From Galactobacillus timonensis (lineage in GTDB: Bacteria > Bacillota_I > Bacilli_A > Erysipelotrichales > Erysipelotrichaceae), in NCBI RefSeq assembly GCF_900240265.1, contig NZ_LT964739.1:951819-1015818 (forward strand): DNA of 64,000 nucleotides, given 5' to 3'. Position numbers and translations under genes: made by a program. The notes beneath the pieces were generated by a model. The model was given only the letters and a program-made list of their open reading frames with translations, was not told where the DNA came from and did not search any database. Below are positions 1 through 10,031 of this stretch, piece after piece (within the stretch, counting starts at the first letter, position 1; the number at the start of each line of letters is the position of its first letter).

Positions 1-264
1 GTTTACAAGATTCATGATCCAGGTAATGGCAGCCGTAATTAACAGAAGAATCAGAATCCGGATCAGAATCGTACCGATCGCCGTAAAGTCAACGTTCTTC
101 GGCCCGATGATGTAATCAATCGCCCGCCCGAAGAGAATCGGAATATACAGCTGCAGAATCGCAGAGATACCGGCCGACAGGAAACTAACAACGACCCAGA
201 GCCTGTACTTTGCGATGACTTTGAGCAGACGTGTCAGTGTGCTTGCATGTTTCTTCTGCTTCAT
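1..264 (-). CDS. ABC exporter half-transporter, N-terminal part (runs off left edge)
   Basis: Only the first 88 codons lie in the window. The frame starts at an ATG whose last bases overlap the stop codon of the preceding ABC gene (ATGA arrangement), so the two are translationally coupled. The visible part has a basic N-terminus (MKQKKHAS), then a hydrophobic segment followed by the ILFGRAIDYIIG stretch typical of the first transmembrane helix and outer loop of type IV ABC exporters. The nucleotide-binding domain is outside the window. With the neighbouring half-transporter it probably forms a heterodimeric multidrug or lipid exporter. Substrate is not deducible. Confidence 0.85.
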   Translation of the reverse strand, partial: MKQKKHASTLTRLLKVIAKYRLWVVVSFLSAGISAILQLYIPILFGRAIDYIIGPKNVDFTAIGTILIRILILLLITAAITWIMNLVN

Positions 265-2030
265 GCGGCGGCCTCCTTTCCGTTTGCCGTATCCGGCGTC
301 TGGGAACGATAAATCTCCTGATAGACGGAACAGCTTTTCAGCAGCTGCTCATGGGTTCCGATCCCCGCGAGCATGCCATCGTTGAGCACCAGAATCTTAT
401 CGGCGCTGCGAACGCTGGACACACGCTGCGAAACGATGAAGACGGTACGCTGACCAGCCAGGGAGCGGATCGCCTGACGCAGATGCAGATCCGTCGCAAA
501 GTCGAGGGCACTTGCCGAATCATCGAGAATCAGAATCGAAGGATTCTTTACCAGGGCACGGGCAATGGTGAGCCGCTGCTTCTGGCCGCCCGAGAGGTTG
601 CGTCCGTTCTGCTCGAGCATCGCATCCAGGCCGCCCTTCTTGCCGTCGACGACTTCCTTTGCCTGCGCCGTGATCAGTGCCTGGTTGATCTCTTCGTCTG
701 TTGCGCCGGGGTTGCCAAGCTTGAGATTGTCGCGGATCGTTCCTTCAAAGAGCGTTGCTTTCTGGGGAACGATGCCGATCTTCTGCAGAAGATCATTTTG
801 AGGCCAGTCTTTGACGTTGACGCCCTGGACCGATACGGTGCCGCTGCCGGCGTCATAGAAGCGGGGAATGAGATTGACCAGCGTACTTTTCCCCGATCCG
901 GTAGGACCGATGATGCCGATCGTCTCGCTGGCGGCGGCAGTGAAGCTGATGTCACTCAGCACATTGGCGGCGCCGGCGGAATATGTGAAGCTGACGTGAT
1001 CGAAGGATACTGCCGGAGCATTCGGGTCCGGTGCTTCTTTCATGGCCTCTGCCCAGGTCTGGGAAGGTTTCAGTTCCAGCGTATGCTCGACGCGGTCGGC
1101 GCAGGCGATGGAACGGTTCAGCGTAATAATGAGAGACGACAGCTTCAGCAGCTCCACAATCATCTGCGCCATATAGTTGTAAAGGGCGACGACATCACCC
1201 TGGGCCATGGAACCCAGATTTACCTGAACGGCACCCTGGCGGATCAGGAAGATGGCCGCAATGTTGATCATGGCATAGGAAGCCGGATTCAGCAGCGCCG
1301 CAATTTTGCCCACAAACTCATTGAGCTTCGTCAGCGCTTCGCTCTTGTCGTCGAATTCTTTGACTTCCCTTTCTTCGGCCCGGAAGGCGCGGATAACACG
1401 GACACCGGTCAGGTTTTCGCGGGTCGTGGTCGTAAGGGAATCGAGTGCGCGCTGCGCCTTTTCATAGAGCGGGATGCAGGTCCGCATAATCCAATAGAAA
1501 ACAATCCCCAGCAGCGGCACCGCAATCAGGAAGATAAGGGCACACTGCACATTGAGCGTAAACGCCATAATGACGGAGCCGAACACAATGAACGGGCTGC
1601 GCAGCAGCAGGCGCAGGCCCATGTTGAGACCGGTCTGAACCTGGTTGATATCGCTGGTCATGCGGGTGATCAGCGTGTCACTGCCCTGTTTGTCCAGATC
1701 CGCATAAGAAAGATGCTGAATATGGTCAAAGAGCGCCTGACGCACGTCACTTGCGAAGCTGACGCTGGCATTGGCCGCAAACCACTGCGCAACGAAGGAA
1801 AAGCCCATGCCTGCCGCCGCAAGAATGATCAGGATCCAGAACTGCTTCACAAATACCGAAGGATTGTTTCCGGCGACGCCATCGTTGATAATGGCGGCGA
1901 CAGCGATCGGAACCATCAGATCCATCAGCGCTTCCAGCAGTTTGAACAATGGCGCCAGTACCGCCTGTCTGCGGTAGGGCCGCAAATATGGTTTCAGCAG
2001 GGGAAACCGCCCGTTTTTTCGATTACTCAT
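261..2030 (-). CDS. ABC exporter half-transporter with a degenerate ATP site
   Basis: A 589-residue protein with an N-terminal six-helix membrane domain (about residues 20-310) and a C-terminal ATPase domain. Walker A (GPTGSGKST), the signature LSGGQ and Walker B (ILILDD) are present. The residue after the Walker B aspartate is Asp rather than the catalytic Glu, the hallmark of the inactive site in heterodimeric exporters such as BmrC/TM287. That fits pairing with the overlapping downstream half-transporter, which would supply the active site. The start ATG has only a weak ribosome-binding site. The gene is divergent from glgB. Substrate unknown. Confidence 0.9.
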   Translation of the reverse strand: MSNRKNGRFPLLKPYLRPYRRQAVLAPLFKLLEALMDLMVPIAVAAIINDGVAGNNPSVFVKQFWILIILAAAGMGFSFVAQWFAANASVSFASDVRQALFDHIQHLSYADLDKQGSDTLITRMTSDINQVQTGLNMGLRLLLRSPFIVFGSVIMAFTLNVQCALIFLIAVPLLGIVFYWIMRTCIPLYEKAQRALDSLTTTTRENLTGVRVIRAFRAEEREVKEFDDKSEALTKLNEFVGKIAALLNPASYAMINIAAIFLIRQGAVQVNLGSMAQGDVVALYNYMAQMIVELLKLSSLIITLNRSIACADRVEHTLELKPSQTWAEAMKEAPDPNAPAVSFDHVSFTYSAGAANVLSDISFTAAASETIGIIGPTGSGKSTLVNLIPRFYDAGSGTVSVQGVNVKDWPQNDLLQKIGIVPQKATLFEGTIRDNLKLGNPGATDEEINQALITAQAKEVVDGKKGGLDAMLEQNGRNLSGGQKQRLTIARALVKNPSILILDDSASALDFATDLHLRQAIRSLAGQRTVFIVSQRVSSVRSADKILVLNDGMLAGIGTHEQLLKSCSVYQEIYRSQTPDTANGKEAAA

Positions 2031-2178
2031 ATCATCTATATCCCGGCCCTCATCTTAGCATCGCCACTATAGTGAAGGAATCACAAATTCCGCCATTTCG
2101 CACCCTTTTCGAAAACGAAAGATGGGGAAAATGCTATGCTGTAGATAGGGATTTTCATTGCAGGAAGGAATAAATCGT

Positions 2179-4125
<1,947 letters not shown>

Positions 4126-4173
4126 AATAGGCGGCATAAGCCGCAGGAATGCGGATAGAAACGAGGGGGAACG

Positions 4174-5406
4174 ATGAATCAGGAAGCGATGCGGTGTCTT
4201 CTGTGTCCGGTTCCGATGTGCAGCACGAAAGGATGTCCGATCCATACACCGGTGCCGCAGGCAATGAAGCTGTACCGGGAAGGAAAGCCGGATGAGGCGG
4301 GAAAGCTGGTGTTTGATAACAATCCTCTTTCGGCGGTGACGTCGCGGATCTGTGACTGGCAGCGCTTCTGTTACGGGCATTGCGTTTTGAATGCGAAAAA
4401 GCAGCCGGTGCGCTGGTATGAAATTGAGCAGGAGATTTCGGCCGCTTACCTGAAGAATCATCATGAGACAAAGTCTCCGGAAACAATCGGTACGGCTGCC
4501 ATCATCGGCGGCGGGCCGGCCGGTATTGCGGCGGCGATCCGTCTGGCAAGGCAGGGCGTCGCAGTGACGATCTACGATCAGATGGAGCGGGTCGGCGGGG
4601 TGCTGCGTTACGGCATTCCTGAGTTCCGTCTGGAGCGTACCTATGTGGACAGTCTGGAGCGGATTCTTCTAGAGCTCGGCGTCCACTTCGTGGGTCATAC
4701 GAAGCTTGGCAGCGACTGTTCGCTGGACAGTCTGATGAAGCATTATGATGCGGTTCTGCTGGCGGCGGGCGCTGAGAAGGCGCGGACGCTGCGGATTCCG
4801 GGCGAGACGCGGCCGCATGTGTTCTATGCGGTGGAGTGGCTGAAGAAGCCGGATGCGTCGGTGCTTGGGGATCATGTGATCGTCATCGGCGGTGGCAATG
4901 TGGCAATGGACGCATGCCGTACGGCAAAGCGGATGGGACGCGACGTTCAGGTGTTCTACCGCAAGACATTCGAGAATATGCCGGCCAATCCGCTGGAGGT
5001 TGCGGAGGCGCAGAAGGAAGGTATTCCGTTCCATGTGTTCCAGGCGCCCGTCGAGGTGCGGGGACACAGCGTCGTTTTCCGTGATTGTGAAAATGATCAG
5101 GACGAACATGGCAAGACCGTGACCCGGATCCTCGATGGTACGGATCATGAGGTGAAGTGCGATACGCTGCTGGTTGCGGCGGGAGAAAGCGTGGACTACA
5201 GTCTCTTCGGCGATGTGAAGCCGCAGATGGATGAAAGAGGCTGGCTGAAGACAGGCGAACACGGAAAGATCGAAGGTCTTGCCAATGTGTTTGCGGCCGG
5301 GGATTTCCTGCTGGGTGCCAGGACGGTCGTTGAGGCTGCCGCAACCGGCAATCAGGCGGCCGACGGCATGCTTGAAGTAATCAGGAATAAGGCAAAGGAG
5401 GCATAA
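4174..5406 (+). CDS. GltD-like FAD/NAD(P) oxidoreductase with N-terminal Fe-S domain
   Basis: A 410-residue protein of the glutamate synthase small subunit family. An N-terminal cysteine-rich segment (CLLCPVPMC, GCP and CDWQRFC-GHC, residues 8-75) matches the helical domain that binds [4Fe-4S] clusters in GltD and dihydropyrimidine dehydrogenase. It is followed by an FAD Rossmann motif (GGGPAG, near residue 113) and an NAD(P) Rossmann motif (GGGNVAMDA, near 245). Such proteins pass electrons from NAD(P)H to a partner. No gltB is adjacent, so glutamate synthase is not claimed. The length suggests a stand-alone electron-transfer oxidoreductase. It is followed after 2 bases by yqeY. Confidence 0.85.
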   Translation: MNQEAMRCLLCPVPMCSTKGCPIHTPVPQAMKLYREGKPDEAGKLVFDNNPLSAVTSRICDWQRFCYGHCVLNAKKQPVRWYEIEQEISAAYLKNHHETKSPETIGTAAIIGGGPAGIAAAIRLARQGVAVTIYDQMERVGGVLRYGIPEFRLERTYVDSLERILLELGVHFVGHTKLGSDCSLDSLMKHYDAVLLAAGAEKARTLRIPGETRPHVFYAVEWLKKPDASVLGDHVIVIGGGNVAMDACRTAKRMGRDVQVFYRKTFENMPANPLEVAEAQKEGIPFHVFQAPVEVRGHSVVFRDCENDQDEHGKTVTRILDGTDHEVKCDTLLVAAGESVDYSLFGDVKPQMDERGWLKTGEHGKIEGLANVFAAGDFLLGARTVVEAAATGNQAADGMLEVIRNKAKEA

Positions 5407-5408
5407 CG

Positions 5409-5855
5409 ATGGGTGAACTTTTGACTCAGCTTCGCAAGGAAAACATGCAGGCAATGAAGGATCACGATACGGTGAAGAAAGGTGTTCTGAGCCTGGTGAT
5501 CAGTTCCATTGCGCTGGCGGAAAAGGAAGGCGGAAAGGTACTGACCAAAGACGAGGAACTGACCTATGTTCAGCGTGAACTGAAGCAGACGCGTGAGGCG
5601 CTGGCTGAGACGCCGGCAAGCCGCCAGGATCTGATCGATGAGACAAACAGGAAGATCGCGATTCTGGAAAGCTATCTTCCGAAGCAGATGAGTGAGGATG
5701 AGATCCGTGCTGCGATCGAAAAGATCATAGCTGAGAATAATCTGGAACCGGTCAAGAAGAGCCAGGGTGTGATCATGAAGTCGATGATGGCCCAGTACAA
5801 GGGAAAGATCGACGGAAAAATGGTGAGTAAGATCCTTGGCACGATTCTGAAGTGA
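5409..5855 (+). CDS. yqeY: GatB/YqeY domain protein
   Basis: A 148-residue all-helical protein matching the YqeY family along its whole length, including LVISSIALAEKE near the N-terminus and YLPKQMSEDEI in the middle. The domain is shared with the tail of GatB, the tRNA amidotransferase subunit, but the free-standing form has no settled role. It begins two bases after the upstream oxidoreductase stop, so the two are co-transcribed. A strong terminator follows, ending this unit. Confidence 0.9.
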   Translation: MGELLTQLRKENMQAMKDHDTVKKGVLSLVISSIALAEKEGGKVLTKDEELTYVQRELKQTREALAETPASRQDLIDETNRKIAILESYLPKQMSEDEIRAAIEKIIAENNLEPVKKSQGVIMKSMMAQYKGKIDGKMVSKILGTILK

Positions 5856-5887
5856 CATATTAATCGACAATTGACGCTGCGATTCAT

Positions 5888-5913
5888 GGGGGATGCGAAG
5901 GCATTCCCTTTTT
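5888..5913 (+). terminator. Intrinsic terminator after yqeY
   Basis: A GGGGGATGC arm, a short GAAG loop and a GCATTCCC arm are followed directly by five T. It closes the oxidoreductase-yqeY unit. Confidence 0.8.
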
Positions 5914-5958
5914 CATCCGATGTGTCTCGGACTTTACGATGCCTTCAGAAAAAGTGCA

Positions 5959-5964
5959 TATAAT
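5959..5964 (+). promoter_or_regulatory. Probable -10 box for the PII-like/antiporter operon
   Basis: A perfect TATAAT lies 29 bases before the PII-like start and just downstream of the yqeY terminator. The -35 region is poor at normal spacing (TTTACG would need about 20 bases), so the site may need help or be weak. Confidence 0.45.
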
Positions 5965-5992
5965 AAGTAGGTTCTTATAAGGGGGAGTAGTT

Positions 5993-6334
5993 ATGCAGTT
6001 GTTGATTTACATTACAAACCATGAAGATACGGTTCGCCCGATCATGGAAAAAATCGCCGCAAACGGAATCAAAGGTGCGACGGTCGTTGACTGTGAAGGG
6101 ATGCTCAAGTCGCTGAACGAGGACAGTGTAGATGCGCCGGCGATTTTCGGTGGTCTGCGTCAGTTTGTCAATCCGGGCCAGGCAAAGAATAAGATGATGT
6201 TCATTCTGCTGAAGGATGAACAGATCCAGACGGTTGTGGATGCGATTCACGGGGTTGCCGGTTCTCTGCAGAAGCCGAATACGGGCATCGTGTTTACGGT
6301 TCCTGTCACGAGATGGGAAGTGACCAAGGCATGA
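5993..6334 (+). CDS. PII-like signalling protein
   Basis: A 113-residue protein with the small alpha/beta ferredoxin-like layout of the PII superfamily: strand MQLLIYITN, helix with PIMEKIAANGIKGATVVD, a long glycine- and asparagine-rich T-loop-like stretch (about residues 48-66), strand MMFILLK, helix, and a terminal GIVFTVPV strand. It lacks the classical GlnB uridylylation tyrosine context, so it belongs with non-canonical PII-like sensors that bind nucleotides and regulate transporters. It has a strong GGGGGAG ribosome-binding site. Its stop overlaps the antiporter start, which strongly suggests it controls that transporter. The ligand is unknown. Confidence 0.75.
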   Translation: MQLLIYITNHEDTVRPIMEKIAANGIKGATVVDCEGMLKSLNEDSVDAPAIFGGLRQFVNPGQAKNKMMFILLKDEQIQTVVDAIHGVAGSLQKPNTGIVFTVPVTRWEVTKA

Positions 6335-7503
6335 ATACGCTGTTCTATGTAGCAGTCGCCATGGTCGCCGGCCTGCTCATGACGCGGCTGACGCGTCTTG
6401 TGAAGCTGCCGAACGTGACGGCCTATCTGATTGCGGGCGTTGTGATCGGCCCCTATGTTCTGAAGCTCATGGATGCGGATACGGTTTCTTCGCTGAGCAT
6501 CATCACGGAGGCGGCGCTCGGTTTCATCGCCTTCTCGATCGGTGATCAGTTCAAGAAGTCGACTCTGGTCGCCATTGGCAAGCCGGCTTTGATCATTACG
6601 GTTCTTGAGTCGGCAGGTGCTGTTGTTGTGACACTGGCGGTGACGCTGCTGCTTGGCTTTGATCCGGTTGTCTGCGTGATGCTGGCGGCACTGTCTGCTT
6701 CGACGGCACCGGCGGCGACGCTGCTGGTTGTGCGTCAGTACAAGGCGGCAGGACCTCTCACGAACATGCTGCTGCCGGTGGTTGCGGCGGATGATGGGAC
6801 GGGTCTGATTGCGTATTCGATCTGCGTCAACGTTGCCCTTGGCATGATCAATCACAATCCGTTCTCGGTAACGAATACGATTCTGCTGCCGCTGCTGCAG
6901 ATCGTTTTGGCGCTGGCGATCGGTGCGGGCCTTGGCGTTCTGCTGGCTTTGACGCACCGTTTCTTCCGTTCGCATACGAACCGGATGTCCTTTGTGATTG
7001 CGATGGTGTTCATTGCGCTTGGCATTGCGGATCGTCTGAGCCTTTCCAATCTTCTGATGTGTATGGCAATGGGCGCCGCCTATGTCAATCTAAGCAATGA
7101 TGCGGAGCGGGTCCTTGGTTGCATCGATGACTGGACCTATCCCCTGTTCATGCTGTTCTTCGTACTGTCGGGTGCGTCGCTGAATGTGACGATCATTACG
7201 AAGGTTGGCCTGATTGGTGTGACGTATATTCTGACCCGTTTCGGGGGCAAGTTCCTGGGCTCCTGGCTGGGCGGTACGATTACGCATCAGCCGGCGGTGG
7301 TCAAGGACAATATCGGCTGGGCACTGATGCCGCAGGCCGGTGTCGCCATCGGTATGGCTACGATGGCTCTGCAGCAGCTGCCGCTTCAGTACGGGCAGCA
7401 GATTCAGACCGTTGTCCTGGCGGCGACGCTGGTGTATGAAATCATCGGTCCGCTGGCTACCAAGAGTGCTTTGAAGCGGGCTGGCGAAATTCACGCTGAG
7501 TAA
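6331..7503 (+). CDS. Cation:proton antiporter (CPA2 type)
   Basis: A 390-residue, very hydrophobic protein with about 11-13 membrane helices resembling the Na+(K+)/H+ exchanger domain. It begins with a helix and the LPNVTAYLIAGVVIGP stretch typical of CPA2 carriers, and later has SASTAPAAT. No TrkA-type regulatory domain is attached, so cytoplasmic control may come from the PII-like protein encoded just before it. The ATG at 6331 overlaps the PII-like stop (ATGA). An earlier in-frame ATG at 6313 lies inside the upstream gene without a ribosome-binding site. A terminator follows. Confidence 0.9.
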   Translation: MNTLFYVAVAMVAGLLMTRLTRLVKLPNVTAYLIAGVVIGPYVLKLMDADTVSSLSIITEAALGFIAFSIGDQFKKSTLVAIGKPALIITVLESAGAVVVTLAVTLLLGFDPVVCVMLAALSASTAPAATLLVVRQYKAAGPLTNMLLPVVAADDGTGLIAYSICVNVALGMINHNPFSVTNTILLPLLQIVLALAIGAGLGVLLALTHRFFRSHTNRMSFVIAMVFIALGIADRLSLSNLLMCMAMGAAYVNLSNDAERVLGCIDDWTYPLFMLFFVLSGASLNVTIITKVGLIGVTYILTRFGGKFLGSWLGGTITHQPAVVKDNIGWALMPQAGVAIGMATMALQQLPLQYGQQIQTVVLAATLVYEIIGPLATKSALKRAGEIHAE

Positions 7504-7518
7504 GACCTGTCTGATGGA

Positions 7519-7560
7519 GGAATTGCGACGGAATGATCTTCTGCCGCAGTTCCTTTTTTC
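7519..7560 (+). terminator. Intrinsic terminator after the antiporter gene
   Basis: Arms GGAATTGCG and CGCAGTTCC with a 17-base loop, then six T. It also argues against starting the next gene at the upstream ATG at 7514, which sits at the hairpin. Confidence 0.85.
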
Positions 7561-7612
7561 GTGGCGTAAGCCGGAAGGATACGATAGAGTGATAACTGTT
7601 GGGAGAATCTGT

Positions 7613-8443
7613 ATGAGTGAAATGGAAATCAGTCAGGAACAGCAGCAGTTTCTGGAACGCTTCTTCACTGCCGCTGTAAATGTCTATGGAATGATCGATT
7701 TACGTACCCTTTGGAACGTATACATGTCCATTAAGATGAGTGGAAATACGGAGATCGTTCCACTGCACCGTTCGACGATGCTGGCGTACATCGATGAGGC
7801 ATCCTCCTCTTCCCATCCCTGGAGAGTGATGGAAATCAATGAACTGGAGCCGGAAGAGACTCCGGAGGAAATGAAGCGGGTGCTGGTTGAAAGCGGCATC
7901 GGCAATCATACGGCGAAGGATCTTGATCTCTACCATTCGGTGATTGCGGCCCGCAGGGGAAAGAAAGTATCGGTGCCGGAGGATTTCTTCAGCTATGCAC
8001 AGTTTCTGCGCAATCGTCAACAGGAGGATCTGATTCTGTTTCTGATGAACCTGAAGGTAAGTGCTGTGGAAATCAGTGACGTCAGGGATCCGGATCATAA
8101 GATCGCGACCGAAAATCGCGGCAGCCGTCTGCAGGATCTGACCTTTGCTACGGTGGAGGTGAAGAACTGGTTCGGTGATCATGGGCCTGGCGCTGTGGAG
8201 GAACGTCCGGGTGGGCCGGCTGTGCTTCTGTTCAATACGGTGGACTGGTCGATGCGCTCGGGCTACCTTACGCCGGAAAAGAGTCTGAACTATCTTGCGG
8301 ATGCGCTGCAGCTGATGGGAATTGTTCTTTCGAAGAAGGATGCGCGTGAACTGCACCGGCTCTTCAGTGACTTTGCCCGTGTGACGCCTCTGTGGAGGGA
8401 ATGGGGCGCTTCTGCAAAGGATCTGCAGGAAACAGGAAACTGA
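7613..8443 (+). CDS. Uncharacterised 276-residue soluble protein
   Basis: I do not recognise this family. ATG at 7613 is chosen because GGGAGAA lies before it and because the longer frame would start inside a terminator. The protein is soluble and charged, with no signal peptide or membrane segment. It opens with a glutamine-rich helix (SQEQQQFLERFF), then NVYGMIDLRTLWNVY. The middle is acidic, and there is a conserved-looking AVLLFNTVDWSMRSGYL segment near residue 220. The N-terminal 45 residues reappear in a decayed copy directly downstream, which shows a local duplication. The layout suggests a helical, possibly adaptor-like, protein. Confidence 0.6.
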   Translation: MSEMEISQEQQQFLERFFTAAVNVYGMIDLRTLWNVYMSIKMSGNTEIVPLHRSTMLAYIDEASSSSHPWRVMEINELEPEETPEEMKRVLVESGIGNHTAKDLDLYHSVIAARRGKKVSVPEDFFSYAQFLRNRQQEDLILFLMNLKVSAVEISDVRDPDHKIATENRGSRLQDLTFATVEVKNWFGDHGPGAVEERPGGPAVLLFNTVDWSMRSGYLTPEKSLNYLADALQLMGIVLSKKDARELHRLFSDFARVTPLWREWGASAKDLQETGN

Positions 8444-8457
8444 GCAGTGGAAAAATA

Positions 8458-8744
8458 ACGAGTGAAAGAAAAATCCGTCAGGAACCGCAGCAGTTTCTGG
8501 AAACATTGTTAACGGCCGCTGCCAATGTCTATGGAGACATTGATCTTTCTTCGCTGTGGGATATTCAGGTCAATACTCCTGGTAAATATGCCTGCATATA
8601 CAATCCGGACTACAGGCAGTTATGACAAATACAGAAGTACAGTTGGGAAGCGGAAGAGATGGTACGCAGCCCGACTTTTTCTATGCTCTGGCCAGCGTTG
8701 CAAAAGACGAGGGAAAATATGATCAAGATCAAAAAAATCCATGA
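8458..8744 (+). pseudogene. Decayed paralogue of the upstream unknown gene
   Basis: From 8458 the DNA aligns with the start of the gene at 7613. GTCAGGAAC-GCAGCAGTTTCTGGAA, GCCGCTG-AAATGTCTATGGA and the following codons match with a few substitutions. The expected start codon is ACG instead of ATG, and the homologous frame hits a stop at 8623. A 40-codon frame (8622-8744) continues with PDFFYALAS, but clear similarity is lost. It is best read as a 5' fragment left by tandem duplication. It could still be expressed from another start, but no ribosome-binding site is seen. Confidence 0.55.
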
Positions 8745-8760
8745 GCTTTGGAGGACGCGT

Positions 8761-9821
8761 ATGGAACTGCCAAGGAAACAATATTTAGAGAAACTGATTC
8801 GAAAGAAAGACAACGGCCGGATTAAAGTGATCACCGGTATCCGCAGGTGTGGGAAGTCATATCTGTTGTTGAATCTGTACCGCACTTACCTGCTGGAAAC
8901 CGGGGTGAAAGAAGACCAGATTATTTCACTTGCATTGGATGAACTTCAAAATGCGAGATACAGAAATCCTTTTGAGCTGGATCGATATATCAGGGAAAAG
9001 ATCCGGAATTCCTCCATCAGATACTATGTGTTTATTGATGAAATTCAGTTTGTTGGGGAGGTGGCAAACCCGTATCTGAATGATCCGGATGAAAAAATCA
9101 CATTCGTTGATACACTGCTTGGCCTGATGAAACTGGCGAACGTGGACATATATGTTACAGGCAGTAATTCAAAGATGCTTTCTACCGATATTTTGACCCA
9201 GTTCCGGGACAGGGCAGATGATATTCGTGTATATCCTCTTTCTTATGCGGAGTTTTATGATGCCTATGAAGGAGACAAGCGCAGGGCATGGCCCGATTAC
9301 TATAGCTATGGCGGTATGCCGTATGTGCTGGCACTTACTTCACATGAAGAAAAAAGTGCGTATTTAAAAAGTCTCTTTGAGCGGACATATATTCGGGACA
9401 TTCTTGAGCGGAATCATATCCAGAATGATACCAGCGTGCTGGAGGATCTTCTGAATATCCTTTCTTCCGGGATCGGATCGCTGAAAAATCCAACCAAGAT
9501 CTCAAAAACATTCGCCTCTGAGAAACATTTGCAGATCAGCGAGCAGACGATTGAGAAATATATCGGTTATTTTATGAATGCGTTTCTGATTGATAAAGCA
9601 GAACGGTACGATGTAAAAGGAAGAAAGTATATTCATTCACCGATCAAATATTACTTTACAGACGTCGGACTTCGTAATGCGAGACTTGGGTTTTGGCAGA
9701 TGGAAGAGACCCACCTGATGAAAAATGTCATTTTTAATGATTTGAAGCGCCGCGGCTTTGAGGTTGATGTGGGCGTTGTCCCATACAACACCCGGGACGA
9801 AAATAATAAGCATGTCGTGAA
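8761..9821 (+). pseudogene. AAA ATPase with DUF4143 domain, 5' portion (interrupted by IS605-type element)
   Basis: The first 353 codons of an ATPase with Walker A (GIRRCGKS, about residues 25-32) and Walker B (VFIDEIQ, about 96-102), then the C-terminal DUF4143 region with the FERTYIRDI and YYFTDVGLRNARL motifs. These proteins are common in gut Firmicutes and have no established function. The open frame runs on into the transposon for 25 residues (to 9897) that do not belong to the family. Joining base 9821 to 11792 restores KHVVKQLEVDF and an uninterrupted 433-residue protein, so the gene was intact until the insertion. The rest is at 11792-12032. Confidence 0.85.
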
Positions 9822-10031
9822 CTACTCGGCTACAAGTAACCGAGCTTCAAAGTGGCACAAGCCACTTTTCTTTTTTCCTGTGTTTCCAGACTGTTAGGAA
9901 TGTTTACGTATCTCACAGTCACCCATGAGGCGCGATGCATTCTGCTGTAGGTATTCTGCATGGTCTTGTGTTCTCCATGCAGTGATTTCAGGCTATCCCC
10001 GCTGTCCCAGCGGTTGTTATTACTCATATTT
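9822..10031 (-). ncRNA. Candidate omega/reRNA at the 3' end of tnpB
   Basis: The 210 bases between the tnpB stop and the right end carry a chain of hairpins on the tnpB strand: CCGCTG/CAGCGG (9999-10013), CTGCATGG/CCATGCAG (9956-9982), AAGTGGC/GCCACTT (9850-9867) and CTCGG/CCGAG (9825-9844). This is the layout of the guide RNAs made from the end of IS605-family elements. The guide would be the ATPase sequence just beyond the right end. Inferred from architecture; transcript boundaries are not known. Confidence 0.55.

Noticed and set aside
231..2072. A 613-codon open frame on the plus strand opposite the ABC half-transporter
   Set aside because: It mirrors the real gene, is low in hydrophobic structure and rich in His/Arg/Gln, and has no ribosome-binding site. 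The ABC motifs are all on the minus strand.
7514..7612. Upstream extension of the 276-residue unknown protein
   Set aside because: The extra 33 codons run through a strong terminator hairpin; the internal ATG at 7613 has a good ribosome-binding site.
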